Of a DNA stretch of 64,000 nt, positions 55,789 through 64,000 are shown in pieces. The DNA comes from Streptomyces sp. NBC_00708 (GTDB lineage: Bacteria > Actinomycetota > Actinomycetes > Streptomycetales > Streptomycetaceae). Numbering within the stretch: the first letter of the stretch is position 1; every line of letters starts with the position of its first letter. Location: positions 372,001 through 436,000 of the forward strand of contig CP108997.1 of assembly GCA_036226585.1 (NCBI GenBank), read 5' to 3'. Made by a program: the position numbers and the translations under genes. Below the pieces are notes generated by a model, which worked only from the letters and a program-made list of their open reading frames with translations, searched no databases and had not been told where the DNA came from.

Positions 55789-57861
55789 GTGTCGGACACC
55801 GGTACCACGGCCCCGGGCGCGAACACGGGCGACGCCATGGCCCAGGCGCTGCTGGACACCCTCTTCAGCCAGTCCGCGGTCGGCCTGCACGTCCTGGACA
55901 CGGATCTGCGGGTGGTCCGGGTCAACGCCCTCACCGAGGCGGTGGACCCCGAGCGGATCGTCGGCCTGCACTTCACCGAGGCGTACCGGCTCGACGATCC
56001 CGAGGGGGCACAGCGGCTGCTGCGCCAGGTCCTGAAGACGGGCGCTCCCCTGGTCAACAGGCCGGTCCGCGGACGTCTCGCCCTGTCCACGGGGCCCGCC
56101 CGCAGCCTGAACGTCACCCTGCACCGCCTGGATTCCGACGACGGCCGTCCGCTCGGTGTGCTGGCGGCCGTGGTCGACGTCAACGAACGGGACAAGGCGC
56201 ACGTGAGGGCCGATGTGCTGACAGCGGTACGCAGAGGGGCGGGCCACTCCCTCGATGTGGCGGCGACCTGCGAAGGGCTCGTGTCGGCGCTGGTCCCCGA
56301 GTTCGCCGACCTGGCCGTGGTCGAGGTGGTGGACGAGGTCCTGCGCGGCGCCGATCCGCCGCTGAGCCCGCTGGACCGGGACGTCCCGCTGCGCCGGGCG
56401 GCGGTGCGGGGCACGGTGACGGCGCCGGACAGCCTGGTCGGTGAGCTGCGCCGGCTGCCCGAGGCGACCCCGTTCGCGCTGGCCGTCACCGATCTGCGGC
56501 CCCGGCTCGTCGCGCTGGGCCCGGACACGCCGTGGCTGGACGCGGACCCGGCGACCCGGCGGATGATCGAGGCGACCGGGGCCCACTCCCTGATCGTGGC
56601 CCCGCTGAAGCTGCACGGCTCCGTCCTCGGCCTGGTGAGCCTGTACCGGCAGCGGGGCGATGCGTTCAACGAGCGCGACCTCACCCTCGCGCTGACCGCC
56701 GCCGCCCATACGGCGCTGAGCATCGAGAACGCGCTGCGCTACGCCCGGGAGCACGTGATCGCCACGACCGTCCAGCGCCGGCTCCTCCCCCAGCACGACG
56801 GCGAGCGGATCGCGATCGAGTCCGCACATGTGCTGCTGCCGGGCCGCAACAGCGGCTGCTGGTTCGACACCATCGGGCTCTCCGGCGCCCGGACCGCGCT
56901 GATCATCGGCAATGTGGCGGGTCACGGACTGCAGACCGCGATCACGATGGGGCAGCTGCGCACCGTCATCCACGCCCTGGCGGGACTCGACCTGGAACCC
57001 GACGAGGTGCTGGCCCGGCTCAACGACACGGCCGACCGGCTGACGGACGAGCGCCGGTCGCTGCCGCCCGGCGACGCGCTGCACCGCCAGCCGCTGACCG
57101 CGACCTGCCTGTACGCGGTCTACGACCCGTTCACCCAGGTGTGCACGGTGGCACGCGCCGGGCATCCCGCACCGGTCGCCGTCGGGCCGGACGGCAGACC
57201 GCTGGAGCTGGACGTGCCGGAGGGGCCCGCCCTCTTCTCGGAGGACAGTGCGCCCTTCGCGACCGGCTCCGTGCGGCTCGACGAGGGCAGTGTGCTGGCG
57301 TTCCTGACCGGGTCCCTGCTGCCGGAGGAGCGGTCGGTGGAGCGGGTGCGCGAGGCCCTGGCCTTTCCGGAGCGCCCGCTGGGGGAGCTGTGCGACGCCA
57401 TCGTGTACAACCTGCCCGCCGAGGCCGATCCGGACGGGGCCGCGCTGCTGCTCGCCCGGACCGGTGTGGTGCCGCCGGACCGGGTGGCGACGTGGGAGCT
57501 GGCGCACGACCGGACGACGCCCGCGATGGCCCGCACCCTGGTCCGGGACCGGCTGGAGGGCTGGAACCTCGACGAGGACACCATCGAGGCGACCGAACTG
57601 ATCGTCAGCGAGCTGATCACCAACGCCGTCCGGTACGGGACACCGCCCGTGCAGTTGCGGGTGATGCTGGACCGCACCCTCACCTGCGAGGTCCACGACA
57701 CCAGTCCGGTGGCCCCGCACCTGCGCCACGCGCGTACGGTCGACGAAGGCGGGCGCGGTCTGTTCATCGTCTCGCAGCTGGCCAGCCACTGGGGCACCCG
57801 GTACGGCACCGGCGGCAAGGCCCTGTGGACGGAACAGGAGATCCCGGAAGAGGACACCTGA
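55789..57861 (+). CDS. PAS-GAF-degenerate PP2C-HATPase regulator (SpoIIE-like pseudophosphatase)
   Basis: 690 aa from the GTG at 55789; an ATG at MAQALLDTLFSQSAVG (15 codons on) is an alternative. PAS domain ~20-130, GAF ~140-320, PP2C/SpoIIE fold ~330-560, RsbW-like ATPase ~570-690 with intact ELIVSELITNAVRYG and DEGGRGLFIVSQLA. The PP2C metal residues are all altered: GGDWYD becomes SGCWFD (Cys357), GDV becomes GNV (Asn375), TDG becomes TGS (507-509) and the last DD becomes DG (549-550), so phosphatase activity is doubtful. The protein probably acts as a sensor kinase/anti-sigma-like ATPase with a scaffold or ligand-binding PP2C core. Confidence 0.9.
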   Translation: MSDTGTTAPGANTGDAMAQALLDTLFSQSAVGLHVLDTDLRVVRVNALTEAVDPERIVGLHFTEAYRLDDPEGAQRLLRQVLKTGAPLVNRPVRGRLALSTGPARSLNVTLHRLDSDDGRPLGVLAAVVDVNERDKAHVRADVLTAVRRGAGHSLDVAATCEGLVSALVPEFADLAVVEVVDEVLRGADPPLSPLDRDVPLRRAAVRGTVTAPDSLVGELRRLPEATPFALAVTDLRPRLVALGPDTPWLDADPATRRMIEATGAHSLIVAPLKLHGSVLGLVSLYRQRGDAFNERDLTLALTAAAHTALSIENALRYAREHVIATTVQRRLLPQHDGERIAIESAHVLLPGRNSGCWFDTIGLSGARTALIIGNVAGHGLQTAITMGQLRTVIHALAGLDLEPDEVLARLNDTADRLTDERRSLPPGDALHRQPLTATCLYAVYDPFTQVCTVARAGHPAPVAVGPDGRPLELDVPEGPALFSEDSAPFATGSVRLDEGSVLAFLTGSLLPEERSVERVREALAFPERPLGELCDAIVYNLPAEADPDGAALLLARTGVVPPDRVATWELAHDRTTPAMARTLVRDRLEGWNLDEDTIEATELIVSELITNAVRYGTPPVQLRVMLDRTLTCEVHDTSPVAPHLRHARTVDEGGRGLFIVSQLASHWGTRYGTGGKALWTEQEIPEEDT

Positions 57862-57862
57862 C

Positions 57863-57930
57863 GGCCGGCGCCACATGTGCCGGCCATACGGGTGCGGCGC
57901 ACCCCGGCCTGGTGGGCCGGGATGCGCCGC
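57863..57930. terminator. two consecutive hairpins between converging genes
   Basis: Arms 57863-57869/57879-57885 (7 bp) and 57894-57909/57915-57930 (16 bp with a two-base mismatch). Together they should stop transcription from both sides. Confidence 0.65.
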
Positions 57931-57980
57931 GGGGAGAGGACACGGCGGCGGCCCGGGTTCAGCGGGCCGCCGCCGGTGGG

Positions 57981-58460
57981 TCAGCGACGGGGGCCGTGGT
58001 GGTGGCGGCCCCAGGACTTGGAGTCGACCTGGTGGCCGCGCGCGTCGCGCAGGGTGGCCGTGTCGCTGTTGTCCCAGACGTAGTGGTGCCGGTCCTGGTA
58101 GACGTCGTGGCGGGTGTCGCGGCCGACGCCGGTGTGGACGCGCACCGAGGAGCGGCCGGGCAGACGCAGGTCGAACTCGTAGGTGCGGTGGCTCGCGTCA
58201 CTGAGCGTCCAGCCGCGCAGGTTCACCGCGTGCCGGCCGGTGTTGGTGACGGTGACCCATTCACCGTTCAGGCTCCGGTTCGAGCCGTTGTCGCGACCGG
58301 GGCTGTCGTACTGGATCTTGCCCAGGACGACGGTCGGACGCGGGGCGTGGTGGCCCCGGCCGTGGTCGTGGCCGTCGGCGACCGCCGGGAGGGCGGCGGC
58401 GGCGACCAGTGCGCCGGAAGCGAGGACGGCGGCGGTGATCCGCCGTGCGGTACGGGACAT
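57981..58460 (-). CDS. secreted lamin-tail-domain protein
   Basis: 159 aa. Signal peptide (RRITAAVLASGALVAAAALPAVADG). A His/Gly-rich linker (GHDHGRGHHAPRP) is followed by one LTD (lamin tail) domain: VLGKIQYDSPG, LNGEWVTVTNTGRHAVNLRGWTL, YEFDLRLPGRSSVRVHTG and NSDTATLRDARGHQVDS. LTD domains are Ig-like folds found in secreted bacterial nucleases and surface proteins; alone in a short secreted protein it may be a wall or DNA-associated module. Function unknown; common in Streptomyces. Confidence 0.9.
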   Translation of the reverse strand: MSRTARRITAAVLASGALVAAAALPAVADGHDHGRGHHAPRPTVVLGKIQYDSPGRDNGSNRSLNGEWVTVTNTGRHAVNLRGWTLSDASHRTYEFDLRLPGRSSVRVHTGVGRDTRHDVYQDRHHYVWDNSDTATLRDARGHQVDSKSWGRHHHGPRR

Positions 58461-58858
58461 GAAGACCCCTCAGATGCAGGCCCGGACCGGTCGGGTCCGG
58501 GCGGTTGTTCGTTCCCGGCGTCATGCCGGGAGCCACACCTTGGCCCCGTCGGCGACGGCGTGGTGAACGCATCGGGGCCTGTTACGAAGTACAGACATTT
58601 CCGTCACACACGGCTGTAGGCGGCATGTAGGGAAACCTACGGGTACCTGTCAATCCCTGTCCGCTGCACCCAGCCGCACGCGCCGGGTTGACGGGGTCCG
58701 TCGTACGGGCGACGCCGTTCGGTGGCCCGTTCATGGACCCGGCGTGCGGGGCCTGCGGGTTCGTAACAAACAGACCGAACGGGCTGTTGAATGCCTGTTC
58801 CGTTACCGCCGGAACGGGCGCACAGACGTTCCCCCGAACTCCGGGCGAGGTGCGCCCC
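58461..58858. other. intergenic region, no gene seen
   Basis: About 400 bp upstream of the lamin-tail gene and downstream of the DUF6629 gene. It holds the lamin-tail promoter, a short hairpin GTAGG-GAAA-CCTAC (around 58627) and a likely terminator near its far end. Neither strand has a convincing small gene. Confidence 0.5.
58793..58819 (-). terminator. terminator of the DUF6629 gene
   Basis: 10-bp arms with one G-U pair (58793-58802 and 58810-58819) and a 7-nt loop, 40 bp past the stop. Confidence 0.55.
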
Positions 58859-59494
58859 CTACCGCCCCGGCTTCCGCCCGGCGGTCATGTCGGGCCGCCC
58901 GGACCAGGCGAGCAGGACGACGGAGCACACGGCGGCGAACGCACACCACGTGGAGATGAACTCGTACCGCCACAGGGCCGCGCACACCGCCGCCCCGCCC
59001 GCGACGAGTCCCCCGAGCCAGGCGAGGCGCCGGTCGCCGGACAGGAGCAGCGAGCCGATGGTGGCCACCAGGTAGCCCGCGATCAGCAGCGGGGATTGCG
59101 GCAGGTCCACCGCATAGCCGAGGGTGTGGCCGCGCACGTGGGCGGTCACCGGACGCGTCGCCAGGCAGTACGCGAGAACGGCACCGGTCACCAGCCCGAC
59201 GGCGACGGGCACGGCGAGGCGTCGCCGCGCGCGCTCCGGCGCGGCGCACAGCACGCCCAGCGGGACCCACAGCGGCAGCAGGGGCAGGGCGATCACCGCC
59301 CAGGCGAGAGTCGCGGGACCACTCCCGCCATTCGCCCGCCAGACCGCGGACTCGATGATCTGGTGCGCGCCGAGGAGAAGGGGCAGCGCCGCGAGCGGCA
59401 GGTCCCGGGCCCGTCGCGCACGTGCGACGCAGGCGACGCCGATCGCCGTCACCGCGCCGCCTGCGACGAGGTCGGCGGTCGCGCTCCAGCACAT
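58859..59494 (-). CDS. DUF6629 membrane protein
   Basis: 211 aa with six or seven predicted membrane helices. The start MCWSATADLVAGGAV, followed by LGAHQIIESAVW, is characteristic of the small DUF6629 family of Streptomyces. Cys2, Trp3 and the His/Glu of LGAHQIIES are conserved-looking polar residues within helices. Function unknown; an integral membrane protein with a short Arg/Lys tail. Monocistronic, with a 70-bp gap to the DUF1876 gene on the same strand upstream. Confidence 0.85.
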   Translation of the reverse strand: MCWSATADLVAGGAVTAIGVACVARARRARDLPLAALPLLLGAHQIIESAVWRANGGSGPATLAWAVIALPLLPLWVPLGVLCAAPERARRRLAVPVAVGLVTGAVLAYCLATRPVTAHVRGHTLGYAVDLPQSPLLIAGYLVATIGSLLLSGDRRLAWLGGLVAGGAAVCAALWRYEFISTWCAFAAVCSVVLLAWSGRPDMTAGRKPGR

Positions 59495-59564
59495 GGGGCC
59501 ACGCTACGGGCCGCCGGGAGCGCGCGTCGAAGAGGACACACCCGGGCGCGGCCGTGCGGAGCTG

Positions 59565-59864
59565 TCAGGCCGTGGCATCGGTCCAGGCGTAGGGCGGTTC
59601 CACCTGGCCTTCCGTCCGGCCCGCGCCGGACCGGCCGATGGCACGGTCGGCCACGCTCATCAGCTGTCCGGCGACATCGTGCATCGCACGGCTCGCCGCG
59701 ACCTCGTCGCCGATCGTGGGGACGTCGGAATCCTGGGGGCTGCACCGGGCGATTCCCTGGCCGGTGAGTTTCGCGGTGCCGGTGTCCAGCACCGCCTCGG
59801 CCATGGTCGTCCCGTCGTCCTCCGACAGTTCGACGCGCACGGTCCATTCCAGCGTGCGGTTCAT
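59565..59864 (-). CDS. DUF1876 family small protein
   Basis: 99 aa from the ATG at 59864 with GGGAGG upstream. WTVRVELSEDDGTTMAEAVLDTGTAKLTGQGIARCSPQD is the family core, a strand-turn-strand like that in small dsRBD-shaped DUF1876 proteins. IGDEVAASRAMHDVAGQLM is the following helix. In mycobacteria and Streptomyces these are often stress or dormancy related; there is no functional evidence here. It is divergent from the PP2C gene. Confidence 0.88.
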   Translation of the reverse strand: MNRTLEWTVRVELSEDDGTTMAEAVLDTGTAKLTGQGIARCSPQDSDVPTIGDEVAASRAMHDVAGQLMSVADRAIGRSGAGRTEGQVEPPYAWTDATA

Positions 59865-60092
59865 CGCATACCTCCCGCCCGCGCCGGCCGGCGGGCGCGG
59901 GCCGCCGCACGGGTCCGTCTCCAGCATCCACCCAACCGGCCGCCGCCGCCCGTCCGCCGTCCCGGCCTGCGTACGGCCTCCCGCCGAAATAGGATGCAGG
60001 GACAGCGACGACCGCGGCAGCCGTGTCGCAGCGGCCATTCGGCCGACCGGCCCGGGATGCGGCTCGCCATCCCCTGCACTGCGGAGCGGCCC

Positions 60093-60926
60093 ATGAACCG
60101 GCGTCGTCCTCCCCGGTCGGCCAGCTCCGACGAACTGCTCACCGCACTCCACGACCTCACCTCCCGGGCCCGCCGCGAGGTGGAACTGCACCAGGCGCGA
60201 GTGGAGCTGGCCGAGGCGTTGCAACGGGAGATGCTGCCCGCCGACCTGCCCTCGCTGCCCGGTCTGCGCAGCGCCGCGCGGTACACCCCCGCGCGCAGCG
60301 GCCTGGACATCGGCGGCGACTGGTACGACGGATTCGCGCTCCCCGACGGCTCCCTGGCCTTCGCCATCGGGGACGTCCAGGGTCACGACGTCGAGGCGGC
60401 CGCCTTCATGGGGCAGATCCGCATCGCGATGCGCGCCCTCGCGCTGGCGGCGGCCGACCCGGGCGAGGTGATGAGCCGCACCAACGACCTGTTGCTCGCC
60501 GAGGACTCCGGGCTGCTCGCCACCTGCACCTTCGTCCACATCGACCCCGCCACCCGGGAACTGCGGAGCGCGCGCGCCGGGCATGTGGCCGGGGTGTGGG
60601 CCACCGCCGACGGCCGGGCGGGCGTCACGGAGGACGAGGGCGGGCTGCCGCTCGGTGTGCAGTCCGGCGAGGACTACCCGGTCACCACCCGCCGGCTGAC
60701 CGGCGAGGGCGTCTTCGTGCTGCTGACGGACGGCGTAGTGGAGGGCCCCTCGTACTCCCTGGACGACGGGCTGGACGCGGTGATGCGGCTCGTGCGCGCC
60801 CGGCCGGCCGAGGACGCGGACGTGCTGGCCGACGCGATCCTGGGCTCGGCGGAGCACACCGGGCACGAGGACGACGCGGCGGTGCTCGTCCTGCGTCACG
60901 GGCCCGGTGTGCCCGGCGGAGGATGA
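60093..60926 (+). CDS. soluble PP2C (RsbU-type) serine phosphatase
   Basis: 277 aa from the ATG at 60093 (GGAG upstream); a start 12 codons earlier is possible. A short coiled N-terminus (TSRARREVELHQARVELAEALQ) leads into a complete PP2C domain: LDIGGDWYDGFAL, AIGDVQGHDVEAA, LLTDGVVEGP and HEDDAAVLVL. All metal ligands are present, unlike the protein at 55789-57861. It may dephosphorylate an anti-anti-sigma factor. The MASE1 membrane gene starts 51 bp downstream, making a likely sensor-phosphatase pair. Confidence 0.92.
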   Translation: MNRRRPPRSASSDELLTALHDLTSRARREVELHQARVELAEALQREMLPADLPSLPGLRSAARYTPARSGLDIGGDWYDGFALPDGSLAFAIGDVQGHDVEAAAFMGQIRIAMRALALAAADPGEVMSRTNDLLLAEDSGLLATCTFVHIDPATRELRSARAGHVAGVWATADGRAGVTEDEGGLPLGVQSGEDYPVTTRRLTGEGVFVLLTDGVVEGPSYSLDDGLDAVMRLVRARPAEDADVLADAILGSAEHTGHEDDAAVLVLRHGPGVPGGG

Positions 60927-60977
60927 GGCGGGCGCCGGGGGCGTGTCACACCGCCGCGCGCGGCGGGCCGGTGTCTG

Positions 60978-61982
60978 ATGAGAACCGTGATCCGCAGTGA
61001 GAGGGCCCGCCGGTACGTGGTGGCGGTCCTGCGTGTCCTGGCCGTCGCCGCCGCCTACTACGGGGCGGCCCGGCTCGGGCTGCTGCGGCAGGTGACCGTC
61101 CACGGGGCCGTGGTCACACCGTTGTGGCCGCCGACCGGGATCGCCCTGGGGTGCCTGCTGTACCTGGGACTGCGGGCCTGGCCGGGGATCGCGCTCGGCT
61201 CGCTGGCCGCCGTCGCCATGCTGGGCGGTACGGTCACCCCCTCCACCCTCGCCGTCGCGGCGGGCAACACCCTCGCACCCGTGTGCGCGTATCTGCTGCT
61301 GCGCCGGGCCGGTTTCCGCAAGGAGCTGGACCGGCTGCGCGACGGGGTCGTCCTGGTGTTCCTCGGTGCGATGGCGGCCATGGTGATCAGCGCGACCGCG
61401 GGAACCGGGATGCTCGTGGCGGACGGCAAACTGCCTCCCGGCGACTTCGGGTCCGTCTGGGCGGCCTGGTGGGCCGGCGACGTCATGGGGGTCCTGGTGG
61501 TCACACCCGTCCTGCTGGTGCTGGAACGGGTGCGGATGCCCCGGCTCACGGACCGCTGGACGGAGGCCGGGGCGCTGTCGGTCGTCGCGGTCGCCGGCAC
61601 ACTGATGGCCACCCGGAGTTCGCTGTCGATGCTCTACCTGGTGTTCCCGATCCTCATCTGGGCCGCCCTGCGCTTCCAGCTCCCGGGCAGCGCCCCCTGC
61701 GCCATGCTGGTGTCCGTCCTCGCGATCGTGGCGGGAACGGACAGGGCCGGTCCGTTCGCGGATCACACCATCGTGGAGGTGATGATCAACCTCACGGTGC
61801 TCAACGGGGCCGTGGCACTCACCGCCCTGCTGCTGGCCGCCGTCGTCGCGGAGCAGCAGAACATCCGGCACCGCATCGAGCACGCCTGCGAGGAGCTGGC
61901 CGAGGTGGTGGACCAGCTCGCCCCGGGCAGGTCCACAGGCGCCTGGCCGTTCCGGGCACGGGACGAGCGCGGCAGCCGCTGA
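60978..61982 (+). CDS. stand-alone MASE1 membrane sensor
   Basis: 334 aa with 8-9 membrane helices and nothing else: LWPPTGIALGCLLYLGLRAWPGIALG and SVWAAWWAGDVMGVLVVTPVLL are MASE1 signature blocks. MASE1 normally forms the sensory N-terminus of histidine kinases, diguanylate cyclases or phosphatases. Here no output domain follows, only a ~45-residue cytoplasmic tail (RHRIEHACEELAEVVDQLAP). The preceding PP2C gene is therefore a candidate for the separated output. Ligand unknown. Confidence 0.88.
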   Translation: MRTVIRSERARRYVVAVLRVLAVAAAYYGAARLGLLRQVTVHGAVVTPLWPPTGIALGCLLYLGLRAWPGIALGSLAAVAMLGGTVTPSTLAVAAGNTLAPVCAYLLLRRAGFRKELDRLRDGVVLVFLGAMAAMVISATAGTGMLVADGKLPPGDFGSVWAAWWAGDVMGVLVVTPVLLVLERVRMPRLTDRWTEAGALSVVAVAGTLMATRSSLSMLYLVFPILIWAALRFQLPGSAPCAMLVSVLAIVAGTDRAGPFADHTIVEVMINLTVLNGAVALTALLLAAVVAEQQNIRHRIEHACEELAEVVDQLAPGRSTGAWPFRARDERGSR

Positions 61983-61988
61983 ACCGGG

Positions 61989-63557
<1,569 letters not shown>

Positions 63558-63596
63558 GGGCGCATCCGTCAGTCCACAGGATCGGCGGATGCGCCC
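63558..63596. terminator. hairpin between the alditol oxidase leader and the last gene
   Basis: Perfect 11-bp arms (63558-63568 and 63586-63596), 17-nt loop, followed by CGTTT. It lies 34 bp upstream of the next gene start on the plus strand, so it could be an attenuator or isolate that gene from upstream transcription. Confidence 0.6.
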
Positions 63597-63630
63597 CGTT
63601 TGTGGCGATGCAACTGTGACTGGGGGGTTC

Positions 63631-64000
63631 ATGGGGCATGTCGAGCTACCCGAATCCGATATACCGAGGCCCGTGGGACTGGCGGGGGCGCCACGACCAC
63701 GGACCTCGTCCGGCCTTCCGCGCGGCCAGAACCTCGGCCGCCCGCGGCAGGTCCCGGCCGTACGGCGCGAGCGCGGTGCCGGCGCACCGGGCAGCGGCCC
63801 CGGCCTGCTGTCCCTGGTGGTGTGCGTCGAATCCGTCGGCCTGGGGTTACCCGCCTGGCTCGTGCTCCGCGCCGACGGGCAGCCCGGGGCCCCGGCCGGG
63901 GCGCTCGCGGCCACCCTGGTGTGGTGCGGGGTCCGGGCCGCGCGGGGGCGGTACGCGTTACGTGCGCCGGGCCGCCCGCCGGGGGCGCTGACCACGCCCG
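63631..64000 (+). CDS. N-terminal part of a membrane protein (cut by window edge)
   Basis: The frame opens at an ATG (63631) with GGGGGG 5-10 bases upstream and runs without stop to base 64000 (123 codons). It starts MGHVELPESDIPRPVGLAG, then a Pro/Arg/Gly-rich soluble stretch of ~50 residues, then LLSLVVCVESVGLGLPAWLVL and GALAATLVWCGVRAARGRY, which look like the first two membrane helices. This pattern (disordered N-terminus, paired helices) resembles polyprenyl glycosylphosphotransferases, but the fragment has no diagnostic motif. Confidence 0.6.
   Translation, partial: MGHVELPESDIPRPVGLAGAPRPRTSSGLPRGQNLGRPRQVPAVRRERGAGAPGSGPGLLSLVVCVESVGLGLPAWLVLRADGQPGAPAGALAATLVWCGVRAARGRYALRAPGRPPGALTTP

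Noticed and set aside
63638..63991. Alternative 117-codon plus-strand frame at the right edge
   Set aside because: It is Arg/Pro/Cys-rich without domains; the overlapping frame from 63631 has a ribosome binding site and membrane-helix pattern.

Overview
The window is high-GC actinobacterial DNA, most probably from an accessory arm of a Streptomyces (or close relative) chromosome. Supporting signs are the very high GC, frequent GTG starts, many 4-bp start/stop overlaps, GC-rich perfect hairpins as terminators, several RsbU/SpoIIE-type phosphatases, and secreted polysaccharide-degrading enzymes. I see 57 protein genes (one cut at each edge), one cobalamin riboswitch, no rRNA or tRNA, no CRISPR array and no insertion sequence.

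Layout. 1-2.4 kb: end of an unknown gene, a tyrosine-phosphatase-like protein, a SHOCT protein and a DUF6325-type protein. 2.5-7.6 kb: methylmalonyl-CoA mutase operon (mutA-mutB-meaB). 7.6-11.3 kb: type II NADH dehydrogenase and an orphan cytochrome oxidase subunit I overlapping a small membrane gene. 11.4-17.3 kb: monomeric isocitrate dehydrogenase, a Xi-class GST-like reductase, a drug-efflux MFS protein, a MerR/TOBE protein and DUF1697. 17.4-20.1 kb: PEP-dependent dihydroxyacetone kinase dhaKLM and a NUDIX hydrolase. 20.1-28.9 kb: zinc alcohol dehydrogenase, a TetR-SDR pair with an apparent operator, a membrane PP2C phosphatase, oxidoreductases, CbiZ-like amidohydrolase and a PRC-barrel/DUF2382 protein. 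29.0-32.2 kb: btuFCD-type importer behind a cobalamin riboswitch. 32.2-37.2 kb: a compact lipid/polyketide-like operon (KS, acyl-CoA oxidase-like protein, 51-aa membrane protein, ACP, second KS). 37.3-40.4 kb: PfkB kinase, a signal-less substrate-binding-like protein, GNAT and cupin proteins. 40.5-50.2 kb: an alpha-glucan locus (GH13 alpha-glucosidase, two permeases, lipoprotein, 1,425-aa GH87-type glucanase). 50.6-64 kb: GNAT, Sfp-type PPTase, phosphoglucomutase, rhamnogalacturonan lyase, a degenerate SpoIIE-type phosphatase fused to a kinase-like ATPase, lamin-tail protein, DUF6629, DUF1876, PP2C plus MASE1 pair, alditol oxidase and the start of a membrane protein.

How the genes may work together. 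Cobalamin is a theme: riboswitch-controlled uptake, corrinoid remodelling (CbiZ) and a B12-dependent mutase lie within 30 kb. The GH87 enzyme, the importer and the GH13 enzyme make a plausible alpha-1,3-glucan utilisation route, lacking only an ATPase (in Streptomyces usually the shared MsiK). The KS/ACP/acyl-CoA-oxidase operon is the best candidate for an undescribed biosynthetic system. It has no reductase, dehydratase, acyltransferase or thioesterase of its own; the PPTase 14 kb away could activate its ACP.

All assignments come from reading the sequence. No database search was run.
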